From contig CATJZR010000153.1 in the NCBI GenBank assembly GCA_949745625.1, forward strand, positions 1 to 29,434: DNA of 29,434 nucleotides. The letters run 5' to 3'. How positions within the stretch are numbered: position 1 is the stretch's first letter; every line of letters begins with the position of its first letter. The DNA is from an uncultured Eubacteriales bacterium (lineage in GTDB: Bacteria; Bacillota; Clostridia; Christensenellales; Borkfalkiaceae). The notes under the pieces are model-generated. The model did not search any database, was not told where the DNA came from, and saw nothing but the letters and a program-made list of their open reading frames with translations. The position numbers and the translations under genes were made by a program. Positions 1 through 8,135 of the stretch are shown here, in pieces.

Positions 1-21
1 CGCATAATGCGGAAATATCTT

Positions 22-99
22 TGGTAGCGACGGGTGGATTCGAACCGCCGACCTGCCGGGTATGAACCGGCCGCTATAGACCAACTAAGCTACGTCGCC
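22..99 (-). tRNA. tRNA-Met (CAU), elongator type
   Basis: The reverse complement folds as a complete tRNA with encoded CCA. The acceptor stem is GGCGACG/CGTCGCT with a G-U first pair, and the anticodon arm is GCCGG-TTCATAC-CCGGC with anticodon CAT. The variable loop is AGGTC and the T loop is TTCGAAT. It lacks the initiator hallmarks (C1-A72 mismatch, three stacked G-C pairs next to the anticodon loop). It resembles Bacillus elongator tRNA-Met more than tRNA-Ile2, the lysidine substrate of TilS. The T stem GGCGG/CCACC has a central C-A mismatch. It probably shares a transcript with the initiator tRNA upstream on the same strand. Confidence 0.95.
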
Positions 100-251
100 G
101 TTTTAAAACGTATATCTGCTGCGCAATACGGTGCACACTTGCATTTTATCTTAGTCGTGTACGTCTGTGTACACTCATTGTGGTAAAGCCGCGTGCTTCT
201 TGTCTTGCTTGCATCTATCCATTTCAGTTGAGGGGACCCCCTCGAAAAAAG

Positions 252-329
<78 letters not shown>

Positions 330-356
330 ATAACCGCCTTCATAAAAGGCTTTATC

Positions 357-385
357 ATTTTATTAAATAATTATTTTTTTGTCAA
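357..385 (-). promoter_or_regulatory. sigma-A type promoter for the tRNA pair
   Basis: On the minus strand a perfect -35 TTGACA (380-385) is followed after exactly 17 bases by the -10 TAAAAT (357-362). Transcription would start near 350, about 20 bases before the initiator tRNA, and could continue into the elongator tRNA-Met. A short hairpin (GCCTT/AAGGC) lies in the leader. Confidence 0.8.
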
Positions 386-426
386 CTGATTTTCCGTCGT
401 TTGAAAATATTTTATATATTTCACGC

Positions 427-455
427 TTGCCACCTATTATTTAATATGCTATAAT
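427..455 (+). promoter_or_regulatory. promoter of the tilS operon, leaderless geometry
   Basis: TTGCCA (427-432), a 17-base spacer and a perfect TATAAT (450-455) stand directly in front of tilS. Only six bases separate TATAAT from the ATG at 462, so the expected transcription start falls on the start codon. No Shine-Dalgarno motif is present in that gap. Confidence 0.75.
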
Positions 456-461
456 TCAAAT

Positions 462-1712
462 ATGTTTGATTTAAGCGTTTATGCAGGTAAACACATTTGT
501 GTTGCGGTATCGGGCGGAAGAGACTCGATGGCGCTTATCGATTTTATATTTGCGCATACGGGCGAGTACGGCGTTACTCTTTCCGCGCTTAACTGCGACC
601 ATAAAATCCGCGGTGCGGCTTCCGCGCGTGACAGTGCGTTTGTTGCCGACTGGTGCGTAAGGCGCGATATTCCGCTTATGCGTTTCGTGTGGGAATTTGA
701 AGGCGCCAAGACCGAACAGGCGGCGCGTGCATGGCGGCGCAGTTGTTTTAGCAAGGTGCTTGACGGCGGCGCGGATTTTGTTGCTACGGCGCACCATATC
801 GGAGACAACGCTGAAACCGTGCTGTTCAATCTTGCACGCGGCAGCGCCGTTTCGGGACTTACGGGAATAAGCGATGACGGGAGGATAATTCACCCGCTTA
901 TCAACTGCACCCGCATGCAGATAGATGCGTACGTTACCGAGCATGGCGTCCCGTTCGTAGACGACGAAACCAACTTTACGGACGAGTACACACGCAATAA
1001 AATCAGGCACAATGTACTGCCCGAGCTTGAAAAAGCCGTTCCCGGAGCCGCGGGCAATATATTCAGACTTTCGCGGCTTGCGGCAGAGGACGAGGGGTAT
1101 TTTCAGCGCGTTATAGACAGAGACGGAATACTTAAAATTACTGCGTACGGCGCAGAAATAAAGCGTTGCGACCCGGTGGTTTTCAAGCGCGCGGCGGTTA
1201 AGGCGATAAAGTATTTTAAGCGTATCGATTACACATGCGAACAGCTTGCGCGGCTTGCGGAGCTTGAAAAGAATAAAAAATTCGGTTTTCTGGGCTTGAC
1301 TGCGTACGGCGGAGCGGATAAAATAGTTATTACCGAAGCGGAAGCCGACGTCGGAGAAATTAAATTTTCCGAGTACCGCGGCAACGATTTTTACGGTAGC
1401 AGACTTATTATTTCCGATAATCCCGAGGGCGCGCTGCTTAAATTCGATTACGATGCAATTCCCGAAACGGCGGTTATCAGGTTTAAACGCGACGGCGATA
1501 AATTCAAAAAATTCGGCGGCGGAACAAAGAGTTTGGGGGATTATTTCACGGACAAAAAAATTCCGTTTTGGGTACGCGGCAGAATTCCCCTGATTGCGGA
1601 CGGCAGCGAAGTGCTTGTCGTTTGCGGGGTGGAAATTTCAGATAAAGTCAAAATCAGAGAAAACACGGAAAAGACGGCTTATATAGTCAGCCGCGACTAT
1701 AGAGAAGAATAG
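462..1712 (+). CDS. tilS: tRNA(Ile)-lysidine synthase TilS
   Basis: TilS is an ATP-dependent cytoplasmic enzyme that attaches lysine to C34 of tRNA-Ile2 (CAU), changing its charging from Met to Ile and its decoding from AUG to AUA. The PP-loop ATP pyrophosphatase motif SGGRDS lies at residues 17-22, in the expected N-terminal catalytic domain (roughly 1-200). The C-terminal part (about 345-416) has the IRFKRDGDKFKKFGG and IPLIADG pattern typical of the TilS C-terminal domain. The length of 416 residues is near the lower end for the family. There is no in-frame ATG near this one and no ribosome binding site, while a promoter ends six bases upstream, so it may be translated from a leaderless mRNA. 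It opens a six-gene operon and is separated from hpt, its classical partner, by two genes. Confidence 0.96.
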   Translation: MFDLSVYAGKHICVAVSGGRDSMALIDFIFAHTGEYGVTLSALNCDHKIRGAASARDSAFVADWCVRRDIPLMRFVWEFEGAKTEQAARAWRRSCFSKVLDGGADFVATAHHIGDNAETVLFNLARGSAVSGLTGISDDGRIIHPLINCTRMQIDAYVTEHGVPFVDDETNFTDEYTRNKIRHNVLPELEKAVPGAAGNIFRLSRLAAEDEGYFQRVIDRDGILKITAYGAEIKRCDPVVFKRAAVKAIKYFKRIDYTCEQLARLAELEKNKKFGFLGLTAYGGADKIVITEAEADVGEIKFSEYRGNDFYGSRLIISDNPEGALLKFDYDAIPETAVIRFKRDGDKFKKFGGGTKSLGDYFTDKKIPFWVRGRIPLIADGSEVLVVCGVEISDKVKIRENTEKTAYIVSRDYREE

Positions 1713-1715
1713 CTT

Positions 1716-2894
1716 ATGGATAAATTTTTATTTTCCGACGGACAGGACGTTTGCCTTTACGATAACGGCAGTATAACGCGGCAGCGCAGCAAATTTATTG
1801 AAAATTATAAGAACGCGGCTCTAAGTGTGGAGCGCGCCAGGAGCTGGAAGCATAGCGGCGAAGGAGCGCAGTTTCGCGGCGATATTCGCAAGGATGCGGA
1901 CGATTTGACGTTTGCACACGCTATAAACGGCGTATATTTTACGAACGATGAAAACGAGGCGGTTTATTCGTTTACGGTAAATCAGACTTCAGGCATATAT
2001 AAAATGCGTCTGGACGATGAAAAGGCGCGTGAAACGCACGTTATAAATTCTGTCGACTATTCGTTTTCCGGCGGAAGCCTTGACGCCGCGTTTGGGATGC
2101 TTGCGGTTTCGTTACAGCGTAATTACTGCAATTCGGATATTGCTCTTTTCGATTTAAAGAACGGCGACTATAAGACGCTGACCGACGGCGATACGCTCGA
2201 CGAAGACCCGTTTATCTCTCCCGACGACGGAAATATAATTTATTTTTCGTCGCGCGGAGCAGGCAGGGACGGGCGCGGCAATTTCGTCGGTTTTTCGCCC
2301 GCAGCAATCTGTAAGCTTAATATATCCTCATTAAGTCTGGAGGAGGTTGCCGTAAGTGAGAAATACGGCTTCATAAAACCGGTGGTTTACGGCGGCAAGC
2401 TTTACGCAATTAAAATACCCGCAAAGAAAAAGGCGCCTAACCCGCTTTTGGAAATAATTTTAATTCCTTTCAGGATAATTCAGGCGCTTGTCAATTTTAT
2501 AAATGTATTCGTCAGGGCGTTTACGGGCAAAAGCCTTGCCTCGGGAGGAAGCAATCCCGCGAAGGGCAGGGAATATGACAGCCGCGAAATATACATAAAG
2601 GGAAACCTTGTAAACGCCGAAAAAGAGATGAAGAAGAACGCAAAAAAGAGCAAGGGCGACTACGGTTTTATTCCTCTTTCGTGGCAACTTGTGGAGGTTG
2701 AGGGAGGAAAGGTAATAAAAAGCGGAATTGCTGATTACGATATTTTGTCCGACGGAACCGTTATCGCAACCAACGGCAGACGAGTATTTGCCATTAAGGA
2801 CGGCAAATGTCAAAAGCTCACCGATACCGAAAAATGTCTTTGCGTTTCCGCAAAGCACGAAAGCGTCAGAAAAAACGAATTGTTCGATTTTTAA
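1716..2894 (+). CDS. TolB/WD40-like beta-propeller protein with hydrophobic insertion
   Basis: A 392-residue protein of unknown function starting three bases after tilS stops, with a weak GAGAAG-type ribosome binding site. Several short beta-rich units recur. One around residue 165 reads DEDPFISPDDGNIIYFSSRG, a pattern typical of TolB-like or WD40-like propeller blades. Between about residues 241 and 272 a strongly hydrophobic or amphipathic segment (from NPLLEIILIPFRII to VFVRAF) interrupts the propeller, flanked by lysine-rich stretches. There is no N-terminal signal peptide, so a cytoplasmic propeller docking on the inner face of the membrane through the insertion is one reading. I do not recognise an orthologous family. 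Position in the tilS-hpt operon gives no direct functional clue. Confidence 0.75.
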   Translation: MDKFLFSDGQDVCLYDNGSITRQRSKFIENYKNAALSVERARSWKHSGEGAQFRGDIRKDADDLTFAHAINGVYFTNDENEAVYSFTVNQTSGIYKMRLDDEKARETHVINSVDYSFSGGSLDAAFGMLAVSLQRNYCNSDIALFDLKNGDYKTLTDGDTLDEDPFISPDDGNIIYFSSRGAGRDGRGNFVGFSPAAICKLNISSLSLEEVAVSEKYGFIKPVVYGGKLYAIKIPAKKKAPNPLLEIILIPFRIIQALVNFINVFVRAFTGKSLASGGSNPAKGREYDSREIYIKGNLVNAEKEMKKNAKKSKGDYGFIPLSWQLVEVEGGKVIKSGIADYDILSDGTVIATNGRRVFAIKDGKCQKLTDTEKCLCVSAKHESVRKNELFDF

Positions 2895-2903
2895 GGAGTA
2901 CTT

Positions 2904-3422
2904 ATGCAAAACATAGAAAAGATACGGGAAACCGAAAAGAAGTACAAAAAACTTTTAAACGACAGGTTGAAAGGCGACGGGCGGCTTTCGCTGTCCTGTC
3001 CCGATTTCAAATATCCCGAACCGCTGTATTTTTACGTTAAGTCGGTAAAAACGGAAAAAACTATTGCCGTCCGTATCGACGGCGGGGACGGTACGATGCG
3101 CTTTTGGGATTACGTTGACGACGGTTACGAGGGCGAGGACGGAGTGTGGTCCGAAATGACTGCCGAGGGATTTGAGGAATTTATCGTAAAGCTTTACGGC
3201 GTAATGGACCGTGCCGTGGATATTGAGTTTTATAACGCCGACGGAATAACCGACGACTATTATGCGGGCGTTACCGACTGCGAGCTTACCGAAAGCGTTG
3301 CGCGCGGGCTTCTAACGGAGCATGGAGCGGGGGCGGATTTCATATTTGCAAAAATAAGCGATTTTTACGGCGTGAAGCAGTTTGTTTTTGATAAACGGCT
3401 AAACCCGATTAAAAGGAAGTGA
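2904..3422 (+). CDS. hypothetical acidic protein
   Basis: A 172-residue soluble protein with a good ribosome binding site (AAGGAG, about seven bases before ATG). The N-terminal 25 residues are charged and probably helical (IEKIRETEKKYKKLL). The rest is mixed alpha/beta with acidic tracts such as DYVDDGYEGEDGVW. No signal peptide, membrane segment or catalytic motif is visible, and I do not recognise the family. It lies between the propeller protein and hpt. Its stop codon overlaps the hpt ribosome binding site, so the two are probably translationally linked. Confidence 0.75.
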   Translation: MQNIEKIRETEKKYKKLLNDRLKGDGRLSLSCPDFKYPEPLYFYVKSVKTEKTIAVRIDGGDGTMRFWDYVDDGYEGEDGVWSEMTAEGFEEFIVKLYGVMDRAVDIEFYNADGITDDYYAGVTDCELTESVARGLLTEHGAGADFIFAKISDFYGVKQFVFDKRLNPIKRK

Positions 3423-3426
3423 AATT

Positions 3427-3966
3427 ATGCACATTGATTGCGAAAAAATAATTTTTACCGAAGAACAGTTGAAGGCGCGCACTACGGAAATTGCGTGTGA
3501 GGTCGATAAGCTTTACGCCGGCAAGCGTCCGCTGGTGGTCGGCATATTGAAGGGTAGCATCATTTTTTACGCCGACTTTATAAGGCATCTGACGGTGCCT
3601 GTCGAGCTCGATTTTATGGTGGTTTCTTCATACGGCTCGGGTACGGTGTCGTCGGGGAAGCTGAATATAAAAAAGGATTTGGACAGGGACGTCAGGGGCA
3701 GGGACGTAATTATCGTTGAGGACATTATAGACAGCGGATTCACTCTTGCGAATTTGAAGTCGCTTTTGCTTGAAAGAGGCGCGGCTTCGGTTCTTATAGT
3801 TACCCTGTTAAACAAGGAAGAGCGGCGCGAATACGATATTAAACCCGATTACAACTGCTTCGATATAGGCGACGAGTTTGTGGTAGGCTACGGGCTTGAC
3901 TACGACGAGCAGTACCGCTCTTTGCCGTACATAGCCGTGCTTAAAAAGAGCGTTTACGGGGGATAA
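3427..3966 (+). CDS. hpt: hypoxanthine phosphoribosyltransferase
   Basis: A purine salvage enzyme converting hypoxanthine or guanine plus PRPP to IMP or GMP in the cytoplasm. Its 179 residues match the family. The PRPP-binding signature IIVEDIIDSG is at residues 95-104, the LKGS loop at 41-44, the SSYGSGT flexible-loop motif near 67-73, and the base-binding VVGYGLDYDEQYR segment near the C terminus. The ribosome binding site AAGGAAGTGA overlaps the preceding stop. Pairing of hpt with tilS is conserved across Bacillota, usually followed by ftsH. Here ftsH is absent and two small membrane protein genes follow. Confidence 0.96.
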   Translation: MHIDCEKIIFTEEQLKARTTEIACEVDKLYAGKRPLVVGILKGSIIFYADFIRHLTVPVELDFMVVSSYGSGTVSSGKLNIKKDLDRDVRGRDVIIVEDIIDSGFTLANLKSLLLERGAASVLIVTLLNKEERREYDIKPDYNCFDIGDEFVVGYGLDYDEQYRSLPYIAVLKKSVYGG

Positions 3967-3970
3967 CGTC

Positions 3971-4666
3971 ATGCGTGTTTGCAACGTGAAGAGCGGTCAT
4001 GCAAAACGTAACAGAAAGCTGCAAAGAAAAGCCAAACGGAAAATACTTTCGACTTTGAGTAAATCCGAATTGAGAAGATACAGAGCGGTAAGCGCCGCCG
4101 ATAAAATATTTTACGTCGCCGTCGGTTGTTTGTTTATTGCCGCAATGACAGGATTGTGCTATATCGGTGCAAATTACACCGACAACGTAGAGGCGTCTTT
4201 TGCAACGTGTATCGTACAGATATGCTATATGTTAGGAATGCTTATTGTTTCTTGTCTTATAACCGTCGTTCCGTTAGCCGTTTACCAGGGCATTAAAAAC
4301 CGGAAGTGCGGCGGATTGGAAGAGATAGAAAGACGTATTTACGAAGAAAACGAAAAGCTGTATTATAAAGAAACTTACGGCGCGGAGGGTGATTATAAAA
4401 TAACGAAATGCTTCGTTGCGCCCGAAAAAAGCTTCGAGGGGCAAGACGTGCTTGTTTTTTTTACCGAAGGCAAGCTGCTGGTTATTTCTTCGTGCGACGA
4501 CGGAAAATTTATTCAAGCGGAATTAAAAAATTGTTCGGTTAAAGTTCCCGATACGCAGGAGTATCTGCAATTCGGCAAATCGGCGACGGTGGTAAGCGAC
4601 GGGGCAGATACGTTGGTTTTGGGTAAAAGAGTTTTTTCGTTTTTACGTGCTGCGGCAAGTGTATAA
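3971..4666 (+). CDS. two-TM membrane protein of unknown function
   Basis: A 231-residue protein. The first 45 residues are very basic (HAKRNRKLQRKAKRK). Two hydrophobic helices follow, around residues 48-70 (IFYVAVGCLFIAAMTGLCYI) and 78-103 (CYMLGMLIVSCLITVVPLAV). The C-terminal 120 residues are soluble and beta-rich. The positive-inside rule predicts both tails in the cytoplasm. It starts four bases after the hpt stop with a G-rich ribosome binding site. I do not recognise the family. Confidence 0.75.
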   Translation: MRVCNVKSGHAKRNRKLQRKAKRKILSTLSKSELRRYRAVSAADKIFYVAVGCLFIAAMTGLCYIGANYTDNVEASFATCIVQICYMLGMLIVSCLITVVPLAVYQGIKNRKCGGLEEIERRIYEENEKLYYKETYGAEGDYKITKCFVAPEKSFEGQDVLVFFTEGKLLVISSCDDGKFIQAELKNCSVKVPDTQEYLQFGKSATVVSDGADTLVLGKRVFSFLRAAASV

Positions 4667-4706
4667 TTTTAATTTTGCGCACCATATTAATTTCAAGGAG
4701 ATTTAT

Positions 4707-4955
4707 ATGGTAATAGCAAATATAATTTCTTATATTCTCGTGCTGCTCGGCGCGGTGAACTGGGGACTTTACGGAATATTTGATTTCAACCTCGTTGGCT
4801 GGATATTTCAGGGGCCGAGAAGCGTCGGCTCGATAATAGTCTACGTAATAATCACGCTTGCTGCAATCTGGCTGATTATTTCGCCTATAATTTCGGGTTA
4901 CGGACTCAGACTGAGAATGGGTAAGAGAGAAGAAGTAAGAGAAAAAGCTGTTTAA
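4707..4955 (+). CDS. DUF378 family small membrane protein (YuzA-like)
   Basis: An 82-residue integral membrane protein. An upstream in-frame ATG at 4647 lies inside the previous gene. The ATG at 4707 is preferred because AAGGAG stands six bases before it and the protein then begins MVIANIISYILVLLGAVNWG. The segment GAVNWGLYGIFDFNLV is the hallmark of the DUF378 family, which includes Bacillus YuzA. Two hydrophobic helices and a charged C-terminal tail (RMGKREEVREK) are visible. Function is unknown in the family. It is the last gene of the tilS operon and is followed by a strong terminator. Confidence 0.88.
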   Translation: MVIANIISYILVLLGAVNWGLYGIFDFNLVGWIFQGPRSVGSIIVYVIITLAAIWLIISPIISGYGLRLRMGKREEVREKAV

Positions 4956-4967
4956 TTCGGTGTTACG

Positions 4968-5009
4968 GCGGAGCGGTTGCGTAAAAAACCGCTCCGCTTT
5001 CGTTTTTAT
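4968..5009 (+). terminator. intrinsic terminator of the tilS operon
   Basis: A perfect 11-bp stem (GCGGAGCGGTT 4968-4978 with AACCGCTCCGC 4987-4997) with an 8-base loop, followed by TTTCGTTTTTATT. Confidence 0.9.
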
Positions 5010-5012
5010 TTA

Positions 5013-5041
5013 TTGCAAAAAGCAAAATTGTATGTTACAAT
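5013..5041 (+). promoter_or_regulatory. promoter of the hydrolase cassette
   Basis: TTGCAA (5013-5018), a 17-base spacer and TACAAT (5036-5041) preceded by TGT, giving an extended -10. Transcription would start about two or three bases before the ATG at 5051. A second hexamer, TATAAT at 5044-5049, almost touches the start codon. There is no Shine-Dalgarno sequence. Confidence 0.65.
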
Positions 5042-5050
5042 ATTATAATA

Positions 5051-6190
5051 ATGGGTAAATGGGTAACGATTTGGGGCAACGCGACTTCCGTTGCCGAATA
5101 CCGCCCCGAAGCTTATGCTAAAAATATTACGCTGAGATACCTTGCGACGGCTGCTTTCGGAGGAAACAAGCTGAGGCTGCATTTTTCTAATTTCTGCGGG
5201 AACGAGCCTGTGACGTTTGAAAAGGTTACCGTGGCAATCGCCGACGGCAGGAGTATCGATAACGGCAGTTTATCGCGCGTTACCTTTTCGGGCGCGGACA
5301 GAGTTACGATAGGTGCGGGCGAAGAACTGTTTTCCGACGAAATATCTTTTTCGTTGCAGGCGAAACAGACTGTCGCAGTCAGCATATACTTAAAGGGCTA
5401 TACTCTTATGCGTTCGGGTGTCGTGGTGACGGGTCCGCTGTCAAAGGGATTTTTCTCTGTCGGCGATGCGACGGAGAAAACGTATCTGCCGCTCGATTAT
5501 ACGCGCACTCTTTCGACATACTATTTTTTAACGGGCATAGACTTGTTTACGGACGATAAAAACCGCTGCGTCATCTGTTACGGCGATTCGATAACCTCGC
5601 AGAGTTGGCCGGATTATCTTGCGCTTAAATTTATGCAAGACGGCGATACGGCGGTCATCCGCCGCGCGGCGAGCGGAACGCGGGTGCTGCGCGAGTACGG
5701 CTGCATAACATACGCAAGCTACGGGCTATGCGGCAAACGTCGCTTCGAGCGGGAAATATCTTCCGTCAGCGGCGCGGATACGGTGATTATTCAGCAGGGT
5801 ATAAACGATATTATTCATCCCGTCGGGGAAGAGATAAACCCGTTCCGTCCAATGTCGGATTTGCCGACTGCGGAGCAGTTGGAGGACGGTATAAAGTATT
5901 ACGTTTCTGTGGCGAAAAAGTACGGGCTAAAAACGCTTTTGGGCACATTATTGCCGATATACGGATGGCGAACGTATGCGCCGTTCCGCGAGGAGCTTAA
6001 AAACGAATTTAACCGACGCATACGCACTAATTCGTATGCCGACGGATATATTGATTTTGAAGAGCGGCTGCGTTCGGACGTCAATCCGTACGCATTCGGG
6101 GAAGGCTTCGACAGCGGAGACCACCTGCACCCGAGCGAGAGCGCGTACGCCGCTATGGCCGAAATTGCCTACGGAGGAATTAAAGGGTGA
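5051..6190 (+). CDS. SGNH/GDSL-family esterase or acylhydrolase
   Basis: A 379-residue hydrolase predicted to cleave an ester or acyl group; the substrate cannot be read from sequence. The C-terminal SGNH domain (about 170-379) has block I CYGDSIT with nucleophile Ser180, block II SGTRVL around Gly209, block III GIND at 250-253, and block V DHLHPS with Asp357 and His360 completing the triad. The first 165 residues form a separate beta-rich domain seen in two-domain bacterial GDSL esterases. There is no signal peptide, so it acts in the cytoplasm. It heads a five-gene run. The next gene starts at a GTG overlapping this stop codon. The start has no ribosome binding site and may be leaderless. 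Confidence 0.92.
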   Translation: MGKWVTIWGNATSVAEYRPEAYAKNITLRYLATAAFGGNKLRLHFSNFCGNEPVTFEKVTVAIADGRSIDNGSLSRVTFSGADRVTIGAGEELFSDEISFSLQAKQTVAVSIYLKGYTLMRSGVVVTGPLSKGFFSVGDATEKTYLPLDYTRTLSTYYFLTGIDLFTDDKNRCVICYGDSITSQSWPDYLALKFMQDGDTAVIRRAASGTRVLREYGCITYASYGLCGKRRFEREISSVSGADTVIIQQGINDIIHPVGEEINPFRPMSDLPTAEQLEDGIKYYVSVAKKYGLKTLLGTLLPIYGWRTYAPFREELKNEFNRRIRTNSYADGYIDFEERLRSDVNPYAFGEGFDSGDHLHPSESAYAAMAEIAYGGIKG

Positions 6191-7206
6191 GGGTTGCAAT
6201 CTACGGTGCGGGCGCAATGGGGACTATACTGGGCGCATACATAGCAGCGAGCGGCAGACAGATAGATTTGATTACCCGCAATAAAGAGCACGTCGAGGCA
6301 ATGAAGAAACACGGCGCACGTGTGCTCGGACATGCGGATTTTACGGTGCGCGTCAACGCGTATACCCCCGACGAGATGTCGGGCGTTTACGACATAATTT
6401 TTCTTATGACGAAGCAGCGGGAAAACGCGAAAATTCTTGAGACTTTAAAGGACTTTCTCGCCGCGGACGGCGTTATCTGTACTATGCAAAACGGCTTGCC
6501 CGAGCCCTCGGTTATCGAGGCGGTGGGAGCAAAACGCTGCCTCGGTTGTGCGGTTGCCTGGGGTGCGACTACCGTCGGCCTCGGCGAGGTGGAGCTTACC
6601 TCGCGAAAGGAAAAAATGACGTTCGCGCTCGGTTCTATGCACGGCGGCAACGGTTGGATAGGGCCGGTAAAGGAATACCTCGAATGTGCGGGGAAGGTCA
6701 CGGTAGAGGAAAACTTTTTCAGCGCGCGTTGGGCTAAGCTTGTGGTAAATTCGGCGTTTTCGCCGCTGTCTGCGCTTACGGGAATGACCTTCGGGCAAGT
6801 GACGCGCGACAGATATGCCAAGCGGCTTGCGCTTGCGCTTTTGAACGAGGCGTTTGCGGTTGCGGGTCAGTGCGGTGTGGAAATAGCGCCCATACAGGGG
6901 CACAACATTGTTAAAATTTACAGGTGCAACGGCGGCTTAAAGACTGCGTTTGCGCGGATGTTGTTGCCGCTTATGATGCGCAATCACAAGTCGCTGGTTT
7001 CGGGAATGTACGCGGATTTGGCTGCGGGAAGGAAGTGCGACGCGGATTTCGTCAACGGCATTATTTTAAGGCTGGGACACAAGTTCGGCGTAAGCACGCC
7101 GGTCACCGTTGCTGTTATGAATTTTATTCACGATATAGAGCGCGGCGAAAAGAGCATTTCGCGGCAAAACACTAAAATTATTTACGGGCAGGTATACGGA
7201 AAATGA
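6187..7206 (+). CDS. panE: 2-dehydropantoate 2-reductase family oxidoreductase
   Basis: An NADPH-dependent ketopantoate reductase family (ApbA/PanE) protein of 339 residues; authentic PanE reduces 2-dehydropantoate to pantoate for coenzyme A synthesis. The Rossmann motif GAGAMG is at residues 7-12, Asn102 lies in the conserved QNG, and the catalytic Lys184 with Asn188 lies in RWAKLVVNSAFSPLSALTG. The start is a GTG overlapping the preceding stop (GTGA). No other pantothenate gene is nearby, and the neighbours are hydrolases and an ATP-grasp ligase, so it may act on another 2-keto acid. The gene symbol is a family assignment. Confidence 0.85.
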   Translation: MRVAIYGAGAMGTILGAYIAASGRQIDLITRNKEHVEAMKKHGARVLGHADFTVRVNAYTPDEMSGVYDIIFLMTKQRENAKILETLKDFLAADGVICTMQNGLPEPSVIEAVGAKRCLGCAVAWGATTVGLGEVELTSRKEKMTFALGSMHGGNGWIGPVKEYLECAGKVTVEENFFSARWAKLVVNSAFSPLSALTGMTFGQVTRDRYAKRLALALLNEAFAVAGQCGVEIAPIQGHNIVKIYRCNGGLKTAFARMLLPLMMRNHKSLVSGMYADLAAGRKCDADFVNGIILRLGHKFGVSTPVTVAVMNFIHDIERGEKSISRQNTKIIYGQVYGK

Positions 7207-8135
7207 ACGACATTTTTTACCCTTCACACGACGGAGAGACAACTATTCACGCTTGCATCTGGCGCCCCGAGGGCGAGATTAAGGGCGTGGTGCAGATTAT
7301 ACACGGCATGACCGAATATGCCGAGAGATATACGCCCTTCGCCGAGTTTTTAAACGCGCACGGCTACCTTGTGTGTGCCGAGGACCATCTCGGTCACGGC
7401 AAGTCGGTTAAAAGCGAAAACGAGCTTGGGTATTTCAACAAGCAGCGTTCAACGCAGCTTATAATCGACGATATACGCGCGTTGCAGCTTGCGGTCAAAA
7501 AGCAGACTGAGGGCAAGCCGTATTTTATTCTCGGTCACAGCATGGGCTCGTTTTTCTGCCGCAAATACATCTCTCTTTACGGTAAGGATTTTGACGGCGC
7601 CATTATAATGGGTACCGGCTTCAAGGACGCGTTCACTTTGGAATTCGCGCTGGCATTCGTAAGAGTAAACGCACTGTTTTTCGGCTGGCACCATAGAAGC
7701 AAGCTGATAAAGAAGCTTGCATTCGGCAGCTATAACAAGCGTTTCAAGCCGTACAAGACTGAAAACGACTGGCTGTCAAAGGACGCGGACAACGTAACCG
7801 CGTACAACGCCGACCCGCTTTGCGGATTTTCGTTCACCAACAACGGCTATAATGTACTGTTCAATATAATTAAGCAGGCGTGCTCGCATAAGACGATAGA
7901 GTGCGTCCCCAAGGATTTGCCCGTCTACTTCGTAGCTGGCGCGGACGACCCCGTGGGCAGCTACGGCAAGGGCGTCGAGAAAGCAAAAAGAAAGTTTGAA
8001 GAGGCTGAGATAAAGGACGTATCCATTACCCTTTACGAGGGAGCGCGGCACGAAATTTTAAATGATTTCTGCAAGGAAGAGGTCTGCAAGGACGTTCTCG
8101 AATTCCTTGAAAAACATTCGGCGGAAAATGCTTGA
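7203..8135 (+). CDS. alpha/beta hydrolase, lysophospholipase/monoacylglycerol lipase-like
   Basis: A 310-residue hydrolase of the Hydrolase_4 type. The oxyanion segment IIHGMTEYAERY, the DHLGHGKS motif and the nucleophile elbow GHSMGS (Ser113) are all present. The acid lies in GADDPVGSYGKGV (Asp248 or 249) and the catalytic His283 in GARHEILND. A helical lid covers about residues 140-230. Its ATG overlaps the stop of the previous gene (ATGA). Without a signal peptide it acts in the cytoplasm, possibly on membrane-derived lysolipids, but substrate is inferred only from family resemblance. Confidence 0.9.
   Translation: MNDIFYPSHDGETTIHACIWRPEGEIKGVVQIIHGMTEYAERYTPFAEFLNAHGYLVCAEDHLGHGKSVKSENELGYFNKQRSTQLIIDDIRALQLAVKKQTEGKPYFILGHSMGSFFCRKYISLYGKDFDGAIIMGTGFKDAFTLEFALAFVRVNALFFGWHHRSKLIKKLAFGSYNKRFKPYKTENDWLSKDADNVTAYNADPLCGFSFTNNGYNVLFNIIKQACSHKTIECVPKDLPVYFVAGADDPVGSYGKGVEKAKRKFEEAEIKDVSITLYEGARHEILNDFCKEEVCKDVLEFLEKHSAENA

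Noticed and set aside
234..250. GAGGGGACCCCCTC hairpin just past the initiator tRNA as a terminator
   Set aside because: On the minus strand the T run lies before, not after, the hairpin, and the elongator tRNA lies further downstream, so an intrinsic terminator is unlikely.
471..1010. Minus-strand ORFs opposite tilS
   Set aside because: They are frame shadows of the TilS PP-loop domain; composition and lack of any start signal argue against them.
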